DNA from: Spirosoma fluviale
GTDB lineage: Bacteria > Bacteroidota > Bacteroidia > Cytophagales > Cyclobacteriaceae
Direction: 5' to 3'
Length of the DNA stretch: 41,255 nucleotides
NCBI GenBank assembly: GCA_945897085.1
Contig: CAMDEU010000009.1
Span: 1-41,255, forward strand
The notes under the pieces were generated by a model. That model ran no database searches. It was not told the origin of the DNA and worked only from the letters and a program-made list of their open reading frames with translations. The position numbers and the translations under genes are program-made. Positions 33,786-41,255 of this stretch are shown here, one piece after another; within the stretch, counting starts at the first letter, position 1; the number at the start of each line of letters is the position of its first letter.

Positions 33786-35243
33786 ATGAGTATTCTTTAC
33801 ATTGCAGCAGGGCTTTATTTTTTGGGAATGGGTTTTATTTTCCTTTATAGTCTGGCGCAAGGCCATTTATTGTTTCATTTTTTTAAGTTTAAAAAAGACC
33901 CCAATCAAGCTCCTACGCAAACGCCTAATCCTTGGCCGAAGGTCACTGTACAGCTTCCGATCTACAACGAGCGGTACGTGGTGGAGCGGTTGATTGATGC
34001 AGTTGCCAACTTAAATTATCCTCATGAGCTGCTTCAAATCCAGATTTTGGATGATAGTACGGATGAGACTAGAGATTTGATTCAAACGAAGGTATTAGCT
34101 TACCCAAAGTTGAATTTTGAATACCTCCACCGCACTTATCGAATAGGGTTTAAGGCGGGAGCATTGAAAGAGGCCTTGCCATCCACTCAAGGTGAGTTTG
34201 TGGCCATCTTTGATGCGGATTTTGTGCCGGAACCGGATTTTTTAATTAAGGCCTTGCCTTATTTTTCCTCCCCTCAGGTAGGTATGGTCCAAAGTCGATG
34301 GACACATCTCAATCAAAACTACTCCTTACTCACGCAGCTTCAGGCCTTTGCCTTGGACGCTCATTTTTTGATTGAGCAGCAAGGAAGAAATCAGCAGGGG
34401 GCCTTTATCAACTTCAATGGGACGGCAGGAATATGGAGAAAAAGTTGCATTCTGGATGCAGGTAACTGGCAGGATGATACCTTGACTGAGGATTTGGATT
34501 TGAGTTACCGCGCCCAACGAAAAGGATGGAAGTTTGTCTATCGGCCCGAAATCGAATCCCCTGCTGAACTTCCACCTATTCTTTCAGCGATCAAGTCCCA
34601 GCAATTCCGTTGGACCAAGGGCGGGGCCGAATGTGCGGTAAAGCATGCGGGCCTGATATTCAAGGAGTCTCATCCCTGGTCAATTAAATTTCATGCTTTT
34701 GCCCACCTCTTCAATTCCACGATTTTTATTGCTGTTTTGCTCACCAGCTTAAGTAGCATTGTGCTTTGGTGGGGGATTGAAGCGAACTTGATTCCTTCGG
34801 AGCTATTTCTAGCGACAGGATTTTCTATGGTAGGATTTGTCCTAGTGGCAGCAGTTTACCTGGTGTCCTACCTCGCTGCACAGACCTACTCTTGGAAGGC
34901 TTTGGTAGAAGCCATGTGGAAGTTACCTTTGTTTTTTTCCGTCTCCATGGGCTTTTCTTTACACAATTCCCAGGCGGTATTAGAAGGGTTGACTGGTAAA
35001 AAGTCTCCTTTCATTCGTACTCCTAAATTTAATTTGGAGTCTGGATCTGCCTCGCTGCAAGCCAATGTTTACCGCCTTCGCTCGTTACCGCTGAGCACAT
35101 GGCTTGAGGGGGGATTTGGCTTATTGTTTACAGGGATGGCGGTGATGGGAGTTGTCTACGGTCAATACCTATTTTTGACTTTTCATGTGCTTCTGGCTTT
35201 TGGGTATAGTTTAGTGTTTATTTCCTCCCTGCATACCCGTTAA
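33786..35243 (+). CDS. membrane GT2 glycosyltransferase (cellulose-synthase-like)
   Basis: A 485-residue processive-type GT2 enzyme. An N-terminal membrane segment (about 5-25) is followed by the catalytic domain with LPIYNER (57-63), DDST (89-92), DAD (143-145), TEDLDLSYRAQ (234-244) and QQFRW (272-276), the D,D,D,QxxRW set of inverting polysaccharide synthases. Four or so membrane segments follow (from about 305 to the C-terminus). It resembles glucomannan or cellulose-synthase-like enzymes; the sugar cannot be read from sequence. It begins at the base following the polyferredoxin stop and is 7 bases before the second GT2 gene, so it is co-transcribed with both. Confidence 0.9.
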   Translation: MSILYIAAGLYFLGMGFIFLYSLAQGHLLFHFFKFKKDPNQAPTQTPNPWPKVTVQLPIYNERYVVERLIDAVANLNYPHELLQIQILDDSTDETRDLIQTKVLAYPKLNFEYLHRTYRIGFKAGALKEALPSTQGEFVAIFDADFVPEPDFLIKALPYFSSPQVGMVQSRWTHLNQNYSLLTQLQAFALDAHFLIEQQGRNQQGAFINFNGTAGIWRKSCILDAGNWQDDTLTEDLDLSYRAQRKGWKFVYRPEIESPAELPPILSAIKSQQFRWTKGGAECAVKHAGLIFKESHPWSIKFHAFAHLFNSTIFIAVLLTSLSSIVLWWGIEANLIPSELFLATGFSMVGFVLVAAVYLVSYLAAQTYSWKALVEAMWKLPLFFSVSMGFSLHNSQAVLEGLTGKKSPFIRTPKFNLESGSASLQANVYRLRSLPLSTWLEGGFGLLFTGMAVMGVVYGQYLFLTFHVLLAFGYSLVFISSLHTR

Positions 35244-35250
35244 GTTTGCT

Positions 35251-35955
35251 ATGAATTCTACGTCGATTATTGATGTCATCATTCCCGCATTTAATGAGGA
35301 AAAGTCTATCGCTAAAGTGGTTGGGGATATTCCCAAACTAGTTCGTCATGTGGTGGTCGCCAATAATAACTCCACCGATCGCACCGCAGAAGTAGCGATG
35401 GAAGGGGGTGCTGAGGTGGTGTTTGAACCGCAAAAAGGGTATGGAAAAGCCTGTTTGAAGGCCATGGAATGGATTAAGGGCCAAGAAGTACAACCTGATA
35501 TCCTGGTATTTTTGGATGGGGATTACAGCGATTATCCCGAGGAACTGGAGGAATTAATAGCTCCAATTCTAGCAGGTAAAGCGGACCTGGTTATTGGTTC
35601 TCGATCCTTAGGTGAGCGTGAAGCTGGTTCCATGACTTTTCCCCAAGTATTTGGCAATGGCCTTGCGACCACCTTGATGCGCTGGATGTATGGTGCCAAA
35701 TTTTCTGATTTAGGGCCTTTTCGAGCTATCTCTTGGAGTAAATTACTTGACTTGGGGATGGTGGATGAGAATTTTGGTTGGACCATTGAAATGCAAATAA
35801 AAGCGCATCAGGCTAAACTCAAATATGTGGAAGTACCAGTCACCTACCGAAAACGCATCGGTGTTTCGAAGGTGAGTGGTACGGTGAAAGGAGTGATTGG
35901 GGCCGGATATAAAATAATTTTTACGATATTTAAGTATTATCGCCCTTTTCGGTAG
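35251..35955 (+). CDS. GT2 glycosyltransferase (polyprenyl-phosphate sugar synthase-like)
   Basis: A 234-residue soluble GT2-A protein: DVIIPAFNEEKSI (8-20), NNNSTDRTAEVA, and the metal-binding FLDGDYSDYPEE (DGD at 89-91), with a C-terminal segment GVSKVSGTVKGVIGAGYK that fits dolichyl-phosphate mannose synthase-like enzymes. These load a sugar from a nucleotide donor onto polyprenyl phosphate, providing a membrane donor for periplasmic transferases. A GT-C-type transferase is encoded two genes downstream, so a donor-user pair is likely. It has no membrane segments. Confidence 0.88.
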   Translation: MNSTSIIDVIIPAFNEEKSIAKVVGDIPKLVRHVVVANNNSTDRTAEVAMEGGAEVVFEPQKGYGKACLKAMEWIKGQEVQPDILVFLDGDYSDYPEELEELIAPILAGKADLVIGSRSLGEREAGSMTFPQVFGNGLATTLMRWMYGAKFSDLGPFRAISWSKLLDLGMVDENFGWTIEMQIKAHQAKLKYVEVPVTYRKRIGVSKVSGTVKGVIGAGYKIIFTIFKYYRPFR

Positions 35956-35985
35956 TTGCTTCCAATTCTTTCAAATTCCATACCC

Positions 35986-36888
35986 ATGCAAAAAAAATCA
36001 AGACTAAAACCTGTTGTGTTTTTCGCTCTTCTGTTGGTTGGAGTAGCATTCATTGCTTGTGCTCCAGAAGGTCGAGAGGGGGTAGTTGAAACTCAATTTG
36101 CAAGTTACTGGTACAAAGGAACTGCTGAGGTGAACGTATTTGATTTGCAGCAAAGCCGATATGGGGAGCTGCGGCAGGGAAAGGCAGTGATGATTTTTGT
36201 TACCGAAGATTTTTCCAAAAGTAAGCAGGTGAAGTTGGATTCTCCAGAGGATAGGCCTTCCGATGCACAGAAGGTATTAAAGTTGAATATGACTCGGGAG
36301 TTTGTAACGGGCGTATATCCCTACCATACCATGCTGTCTGTATTTACTCCTGTTTACGAAGATAGCCCAGCACCTAAGTTGACGGCATCTGTGACCGAGT
36401 GGTGTGGGCAATCCTTTACGCAGCTCAATTATAAGACTGGAAAATATACCGCGAAGCAGTTTTCCTATTTTGAATCTGAGGGGGATTTGGAGTCCAAGCT
36501 GGATGGAAAAACGGAAGAGGAGTTATTTACGCTACTCCGCCTAAATCCCGATTTGGTACCACTTGGCAATGAAACTTTAATTCCGAGTCTTATTTTTCAG
36601 CGCTTTGCTCATATTCCTCTGAAGCCCGAGCAGGCAACCATTTCACGAAAAGTCTTGGGTTCAGATCAAGCTGAATTAAAGGTTGTTTATGCCGAGATTG
36701 GTCGAACGGTTGCCATTCGTTACCAACAACTATTTCCGTACGAGATTACGGGCTTTACGGAAACCTGGACCAAGGCAAATGGACAGCAGGAAGTGACTAC
36801 GGCCACTCGCATTCACTTGAGACAGTTGCCGTATTGGAAACAAAATGCGAAGGTGTATGAACCCCTTCGCAAGGAATTGGGGCTTTGA
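35986..36888 (+). CDS. conserved lipoprotein between glycosyltransferase genes
   Basis: A 300-residue protein with a lipobox (AFIAC; signal MQKKSRLKPVVFFALLLVGV), so I use the ATG at 35986 rather than the frame's upstream start. The mature part contains FASYWYKGTAEVNVFDLQQSRYG, TREFVTGVYPYHTM and VTEWCGQSF with a single cysteine, and a C-terminal ETWTKANGQQEVTTATRI. Homologues are sometimes listed as 'septum formation inhibitor Maf', but it has none of the Maf nucleotide-pyrophosphatase motifs, and I do not adopt the name. Its stop overlaps the next gene's TTG start, coupling it to the GT-C-like gene. Confidence 0.8.
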   Translation: MQKKSRLKPVVFFALLLVGVAFIACAPEGREGVVETQFASYWYKGTAEVNVFDLQQSRYGELRQGKAVMIFVTEDFSKSKQVKLDSPEDRPSDAQKVLKLNMTREFVTGVYPYHTMLSVFTPVYEDSPAPKLTASVTEWCGQSFTQLNYKTGKYTAKQFSYFESEGDLESKLDGKTEEELFTLLRLNPDLVPLGNETLIPSLIFQRFAHIPLKPEQATISRKVLGSDQAELKVVYAEIGRTVAIRYQQLFPYEITGFTETWTKANGQQEVTTATRIHLRQLPYWKQNAKVYEPLRKELGL

Positions 36889-38219
36889 GCACTCGTTTAA
36901 AACCGGCATTAAAAGTTGCTTCGCTAATTCTTCTTGGAAGTGCTTTATTTTTGTTGGCGCAAGTTCCTCGGGAAAATTTTCCCCTGACTTTAATCCTTTT
37001 TGCAGTAGCTTTTGGGGGAATGCTGGGGTATTACTTCTTATCTGATAGCAAGTTTAGTTTCTGGTGGCTTTTGGGGGTTGGGGTATTCTTTCGGGTTTCT
37101 ACCTTCTTTTTTGCTCCTCAATGGTCTGAGGACGGCGTCCGTTTTTTGTGGGATGGAGAGCTTTTGTTACAAGGTCAGAATCCTTACCTCTTGACTCCAG
37201 CGCAGGTACAAGTGCAGCAAGGGGAGATGGAAGCAGGCTATCGTACCCAACTTTTCCAGGAGTTAAATTCGCCTAACTATTATTCAGTTTATCCCCCACT
37301 GAATCAGGCTCTATTTTGGGGAGCAGCACAGTTTGCTAAGGGCCATCTTGAAAAAGGCTATTGGGTACTTCGTTCTCTACTTTTGCTTGGGGAGCTTGGG
37401 GTATTTCTTCTGCTTTGGTGGCTTTTGGCTAGGTTTGACTTGCCCCAAAAACAGATCATTTTCTACTGGTTTAATCCGCTCGTTATCTTAGAGCTGATGG
37501 GAAATCTTCACTTTGAAGGGCTGGTCCTATTTTTTTTATTGGCATCCCTTGCTGCCTTGTCGCGGCAGAAGCTTGGGTATGCCGGGATGTACTGGGGGCT
37601 GGCCATTGGTATGAAATTACTTCCCTTGCTTTTTGCACCGGCATTCTTGTTTTGGAAGCAGACTCAAAAATCAGTTGGTTTTTGGGGAATGGCAATTGGG
37701 ATAAGTCTGCTTTGTTTTTCACCCTTACTTTTTGATGGTGCCTGGCAAAATTTCTTTCAAAGCTTGCAGCTTTACCAAGGTAAATTTGAGTTCAATGCCT
37801 CGCTGTATTACTTGTTTCGAGCGCTAGGCTATGAGCTCGCAGGTTTCAATACCATTTGGTACCTGACGAAAGTTGGAATGGTCATCACAGTTCTTGGAGC
37901 AGTTTGGCTCTCCTGGAAGCGGTCAACCATCCACATCTTCGAAATCCCTAGTGTATGGGTACAGTTGTATTTGATCTACTTCTTGTTGCAGCCGGTGGTT
38001 CATCCCTGGTACCTGTTGCCCGGTTTGGGCTTGTCGGTGTTAACGAGGCAATGGACCTTTTTGCTTTGGTCTTTTGGAGCGATTTTTTCCTACCAGGCCT
38101 ACAGCCAAAATCCAGTTCAGGAGCAAGCACTGTTTTTGATACTGGAATATGGCTTGGTTCTTTTAGGTCTTTACTTGGACTATTTTCGGAAGCAAAGAAC
38201 TACTACCTTAGATTTATGA
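36885..38219 (+). CDS. GT-C-fold polytopic glycosyltransferase
   Basis: A 444-residue integral membrane protein with about ten to twelve hydrophobic segments. Features fitting the GT-C/GT87 mannosyltransferase type are an acidic pair after the second or third segment (PQWSEDGVRFLWDGELLLQG), YSVYPPLNQALF, the WFNPLVILELMGNLHFEG and GLAIGMKLLPLLFAPAF loops, and PVVHPWYLLP near the C-terminus. Such enzymes use polyprenyl-phosphate sugars on the periplasmic face. The start is a TTG overlapping the preceding TGA, and its own TGA overlaps the next gene's ATG. Confidence 0.82.
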   Translation: MSTRLKPALKVASLILLGSALFLLAQVPRENFPLTLILFAVAFGGMLGYYFLSDSKFSFWWLLGVGVFFRVSTFFFAPQWSEDGVRFLWDGELLLQGQNPYLLTPAQVQVQQGEMEAGYRTQLFQELNSPNYYSVYPPLNQALFWGAAQFAKGHLEKGYWVLRSLLLLGELGVFLLLWWLLARFDLPQKQIIFYWFNPLVILELMGNLHFEGLVLFFLLASLAALSRQKLGYAGMYWGLAIGMKLLPLLFAPAFLFWKQTQKSVGFWGMAIGISLLCFSPLLFDGAWQNFFQSLQLYQGKFEFNASLYYLFRALGYELAGFNTIWYLTKVGMVITVLGAVWLSWKRSTIHIFEIPSVWVQLYLIYFLLQPVVHPWYLLPGLGLSVLTRQWTFLLWSFGAIFSYQAYSQNPVQEQALFLILEYGLVLLGLYLDYFRKQRTTTLDL

Positions 38220-38938
38220 AAAACGCAGCTTTACTTTTCATTTTGGTGCTTTTTGGAATGGCCTGTACACCTAGTCCTGAGAAACAGGCTATGGCTCTTT
38301 TGGACAAGTCCATAGCAGTGCATGGAGGCAAGGAAGGTTGGGAAAATTTGAAGGGGATCAAATTCCAAAAGTGGACGCGGATGTTGGATGCAGAAGGGAA
38401 TATCGAATCCGAATTGGATCAATGGCATGAGTTCCGATTTGCTCCACGGTTTGAGGGGAAAATCAGCTGGACAAAGGATAGCATATTGCATTGGATGAGT
38501 TGGGATGGAGCAACCTTCCGGTACCAGATGGGGGAGAATGAGGTCTTGAATCCCGATTTTTTAGCCTCCAAAAAGAAGGATTTTGATGCGGCATTTTATA
38601 CCGTCGCACAACCCTGGAAGTTGCTAGATAAAGGCGGCAAACTAACCTATGAGGGCAATAAGAAATTAGATATGGGAAAAGAAGTGGCGTCCATTCGTGT
38701 GGATTATGGTCCAGATGCAGATACCTGGTGGTATTACTTTGATCCTAAGGGCTTTGAGATGGTTGGCAACGAGGTGCAGCTCAAAGATCACCGCAGTAGG
38801 ATTTATGATTTATCCAGCGAGCAGGCTGAGAAAATGATATTTCATGGCAACCGTGAAAGTTGGCGCGTTGATGAGGCTGGGAATCGTATGTTTCTTCGTG
38901 CGGAGTACCGCTATTCCAACTATGAGTTGCAGTATTAA
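38216..38938 (+). CDS. lipoprotein, probably DUF6503-type
   Basis: A 240-residue protein with a lipobox (LFGMAC, Cys17). I start it at the ATG at 38216, which overlaps the preceding gene's TGA; the same frame stays open another 260 bases upstream, but that part is only a shadow of the GT-C gene. The mature part starts with helix SPEKQAMALLDKSIAVHGGKEGW, then beta-rich stretches with FRFAPRFEGKISW and TWWYYFDPKGFEMVGNEV. The 'K/ADKAIxxHGG' opening followed by a beta sheet resembles LolA/LolB-like folds and the DUF6503 group. No function is known. It is coupled to the glycosyltransferase genes and related to the next gene. Confidence 0.78.
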   Translation: MKNAALLFILVLFGMACTPSPEKQAMALLDKSIAVHGGKEGWENLKGIKFQKWTRMLDAEGNIESELDQWHEFRFAPRFEGKISWTKDSILHWMSWDGATFRYQMGENEVLNPDFLASKKKDFDAAFYTVAQPWKLLDKGGKLTYEGNKKLDMGKEVASIRVDYGPDADTWWYYFDPKGFEMVGNEVQLKDHRSRIYDLSSEQAEKMIFHGNRESWRVDEAGNRMFLRAEYRYSNYELQY

Positions 38939-38996
38939 TTTCTAGCGATTGGATTTTATTTAAAGAGGCACAATTAATCTTGTAAATATTCTGGTT

Positions 38997-39755
38997 ATGA
39001 AAATTTTAGCATTCAGTTTCGTGTTACTGTCCTTTTCTTTTTTTGGAGTTTCCTGCGATTCCAGAACAGAGGCAGAGAAAATCGTCGATGCAGCTATTGA
39101 TGCCTATGGGGGAGAGCTTTACGAAAAAACAGCCATCACCTTTGATTTCAGAGGTACACATTACTCCATTTTCAAGTCACCCACCGCATTTGAATACAGC
39201 AGGGAGTTTACCGATTCGACTGGACAGGTGTTGGATATCTTGAATAATGGGGGATTTACACGAAAGGTAAATGGGGTGTTAATCGACACCCTAACCGAAG
39301 AGCGGATTGGAGCATTTTCACGGTCGGTCAATTCTGTAGCTTATTTTGCTTTTTTGCCCTATGGACTAAATGATGCAGCGGCGATTAAAACCTATCTCGG
39401 CCAAACTGAAATTAAGGGTAAAAAATACCATTTGATAAAGGTCACCTTTCAAGCAGAAGGAGGCGGAGATCACTTTGAAGATGAGTTTTTATATTGGTTT
39501 GACCTAGCTGACTATAGATTAGATTACATAGCCTACAGCTACCATACCGATGGAGGCGGAGTTCGCATGCGTGAAGTTCGAGCAGATAGAGAAGTAGGGG
39601 GGATTCGGTTTCAGGATTACAACAATTTGAAGGCTTCAAACAAAGAAACTCCCTTGGATTCCATGCAGTACCTGTATGTAAAAGGGACTCTAGAAAAGCT
39701 TTCAGAAATCAATTTGGAGAATATCCGCACCTCCGATCTTCCAGAAAACGAGTAA
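38997..39755 (+). CDS. second DUF6503-like lipoprotein
   Basis: A 252-residue lipoprotein (lipobox FGVSC, Cys20) with the same architecture as its neighbour: EAEKIVDAAIDAYGGELY, then beta strands with ITFDFRGTHYSIF, the FLYWFDLADYRLDYIAYSY strand pair and RFQDYNNLKAS. It is more similar to the widespread Bacteroidota DUF6503 proteins than the upstream copy is. The order and shared layout suggest an old duplication. It lies 58 bases after the first copy, so it may have its own promoter. Confidence 0.78.
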   Translation: MKILAFSFVLLSFSFFGVSCDSRTEAEKIVDAAIDAYGGELYEKTAITFDFRGTHYSIFKSPTAFEYSREFTDSTGQVLDILNNGGFTRKVNGVLIDTLTEERIGAFSRSVNSVAYFAFLPYGLNDAAAIKTYLGQTEIKGKKYHLIKVTFQAEGGGDHFEDEFLYWFDLADYRLDYIAYSYHTDGGGVRMREVRADREVGGIRFQDYNNLKASNKETPLDSMQYLYVKGTLEKLSEINLENIRTSDLPENE

Positions 39756-39840
39756 GAACCTTTCTTTTTTTGGATTGGCGGTACGGACTTTTTTTGATTT
39801 TTTAGTAACTAGGGGAAGCAAACCCAAAAAAGCACACCCT

Positions 39841-41247
39841 ATGAATCGTAGAAGAGAATTTTTAAAAACCACTGGACTTGCAGGTCTGGGACTATTTGGT
39901 GCAGGAAGCGCCTTGGCAGACTCCATGAAGGTTTTGCCTTTGGAAGCCTCTTATGGAGCCTCCCGACTCCAATCTTTCAATATGTCTGGCTTTGCTGCCC
40001 CAAAATTAGCTACCGTTCGGGTAGGGATTGTGGGATTGGGAATGCGTGGACCTGGGGCAGTTGATCGACTTAGCAAGATCGAGGGGGTGGAGATCAAGGC
40101 ACTATGTGACTTGCTTCCAGAGCGAGTGGAAGAAGCCAAAAAATCATTGGAAGGAACGATACACCGTCCAGAAGGATATTCAGGGACACCTTTTGCTTGG
40201 AAAAAAATGTGTGAGCGCACTGATTTGGACTTGATTTACATCACTACTCCTTGGGAATGGCATACCCCAATGGCGGTTTATGCCATGGAATCAGGCAAGC
40301 ATGCAGCAGTGGAAGTGCCTGCAGCTAGAACCTTGGAAGAATGCTGGCAGCTGGTAGAAACTTCCGAGCGAACCAAGAAGCATTGCATGCAATTGGAAAA
40401 CTGCTGCTATGATTTCTTTGAGCTGATGACTCTAAAGATGGCTCGAGAGGGCTTCTTTGGAGAGGTAGTGCACGTTGAAGGAGCCTACATCCACGATTTG
40501 CTGTGGCTCAACTTTGACAAGGACAAGGGGTACCAGGGCATGTGGAGGCTTGAAGAAAACTTTAGAAATGGCAACCTGTATCCAACACATGGTTTGGGTC
40601 CGATTTGCCAGATTCTTAATATCAACCGGGGGGATCAGATGGATTACTTAACTTCTTTATCTACCCAGGATTTTCAGATGCAGAAGAAAGCCCAGGAGCT
40701 GGCAGCGCAGGATTCCTTCTGGAATGGCTATGCGGCGAAGACCTATCGGGGCAATATGAATACCACTATCGTAAAAACCAAACTAGGAAAAAGCATTGTG
40801 ATTCAACACGATGTGACCTCGCCAAGACCTTATTCACGATTGCATGTGGTAAGTGGCACCGAAGGCTATGCTCAAAAGTATCCCGAGCAAAAAGTGGCCA
40901 AAGGACACAGCTGGATGAAGGAGGATGAGATGATGGCGCTCAAAGAGAAATACACCCCTGAGATTGTCCAAAAGGTAGGCGAGCTAGCCAAGCAAATTGG
41001 GGGTCATGGAGGCATGGATTTCATGATGGACTGGAGATTGATCGATTGCTTGCGCAATGGGCTTCCGCTGGATCAGGATGTGTACGATGCTGCTTTGTGG
41101 AGCTGTATTACCCCGATGAGTGAGTGGTCTGTGGCCAATCGTTCCAATTCTATCGATATTCCTGACTTTACTGGAGGCCACTGGAAAACCAATGCACCTG
41201 TAGAGATTACCTTGAAAGGTGGAGGAACGACGAAGGTACGAGTTTAA
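39841..41247 (+). CDS. Gfo/Idh/MocA-family GH109-type enzyme with Tat signal
   Basis: A 468-residue protein starting MNRRREFLKTTGLAGLGLFG, a twin-arginine signal (RRREFLK), so it is exported folded. The NAD-binding Rossmann motif is GIVGLGMRG (62-70). Residues typical of GH109 alpha-N-acetylgalactosaminidases are present: Glu158 (VEVPAA), Tyr190, and Tyr247/His250 (LYPTHGLGP). GH109 enzymes cleave glycosides by a redox cycle with bound NAD. The frame is open 22 codons upstream, but only the ATG at 39841 gives a proper signal. It may act on a surface or host glycan; the substrate is not certain. It follows 85 bases after the DUF6503 gene. Confidence 0.9.
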   Translation: MNRRREFLKTTGLAGLGLFGAGSALADSMKVLPLEASYGASRLQSFNMSGFAAPKLATVRVGIVGLGMRGPGAVDRLSKIEGVEIKALCDLLPERVEEAKKSLEGTIHRPEGYSGTPFAWKKMCERTDLDLIYITTPWEWHTPMAVYAMESGKHAAVEVPAARTLEECWQLVETSERTKKHCMQLENCCYDFFELMTLKMAREGFFGEVVHVEGAYIHDLLWLNFDKDKGYQGMWRLEENFRNGNLYPTHGLGPICQILNINRGDQMDYLTSLSTQDFQMQKKAQELAAQDSFWNGYAAKTYRGNMNTTIVKTKLGKSIVIQHDVTSPRPYSRLHVVSGTEGYAQKYPEQKVAKGHSWMKEDEMMALKEKYTPEIVQKVGELAKQIGGHGGMDFMMDWRLIDCLRNGLPLDQDVYDAALWSCITPMSEWSVANRSNSIDIPDFTGGHWKTNAPVEITLKGGGTTKVRV

Positions 41248-41255
41248 AGAAAGTA

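Noticed and set aside
35986-36888. Naming the lipoprotein Maf (septum formation inhibitor)
   Set aside because: The Maf nucleotide-pyrophosphatase motifs are absent, and the protein is an exported lipoprotein.
37955-38215. Upstream open extension of the first DUF6503-like lipoprotein, which would give a 327-residue protein
   Set aside because: It overlaps the end of the GT-C gene in another frame and places the lipobox signal in the middle of the protein; the ATG at 38216 gives a clean lipoprotein.

Overview
The window reads as a piece of a Bacteroidota chromosome, most likely order Cytophagales and close to Cyclobacteriaceae (an Algoriphagus-like organism). This is inferred from several lineage habits seen together: an lpxC-fabZ gene fusion inside an lpxD/lpxC-fabZ/lpxA run, a PorX-type response regulator with a PglZ domain, a short-chain L-threonine dehydrogenase divergent from kbl, duplicated DUF1599 and BT_3928/DoxX-type proteins, many LxxC lipoproteins, few Shine-Dalgarno sequences, and TAnnTTTG-type -7 promoter elements. 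I see no rRNA, tRNA, CRISPR array, insertion sequence or prophage. No intergenic stretch exceeds 300 bases; the longest are about 180 bases (hemA/HhH gene), 157 bases (tdh/kbl) and 142 bases (after the HsdR_N gene).

Layout. Positions 1-354 hold the 3' end of mutS2. A minus-strand block (360-5995) runs from an HD-domain phosphohydrolase through lpxD, lpxC-fabZ, lpxA and an ABC ATPase to a small lipoprotein: early lipid A synthesis. A plus-strand run (6055-12633) holds porX, tsaE, an alanine-dehydrogenase-like gene, a TPR/periplasmic-binding-fold protein, hemL and an ArsC/Spx-like gene. The divergent pair tdh/kbl (12673-14983) is the two-step threonine-to-glycine pathway. folP-dacA (15018-16756, minus) couples folate synthesis to a c-di-AMP cyclase. 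A plus run (16788-18950) has DUF1599, a DoxX-like membrane protein and aroK, converging on an outer-membrane protein and a repetitive lipoprotein (minus, to 21915). Then come proS, nfeD and floA (plus), a WG-repeat protein and hemA (minus).

From 28186 to the end everything is on the plus strand and more accessory: a membrane-anchored HhH protein, a stand-alone HsdR N-terminal nuclease domain, a decayed Crp/Fnr C-terminus, then a tightly packed series (29560-38938) of rhodanese, DUF547 lipoprotein, FAD/NAD oxidoreductase, membrane polyferredoxin, two GT2 glycosyltransferases, a lipoprotein, a GT-C-like membrane transferase and a lipoprotein, followed by a second related lipoprotein and a Tat-exported GH109-type enzyme. 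Four junctions there overlap or abut, so the redox pair and the glycosyltransferases are probably co-expressed. This is the least explained part of the window and the best candidate for an uncharacterised envelope system.

Several hairpin terminators sit inside or across the ends of coding regions, including one for the outer-membrane gene that lies wholly within the opposing aroK gene. All functional names come from motif recognition by eye; no database search was possible.
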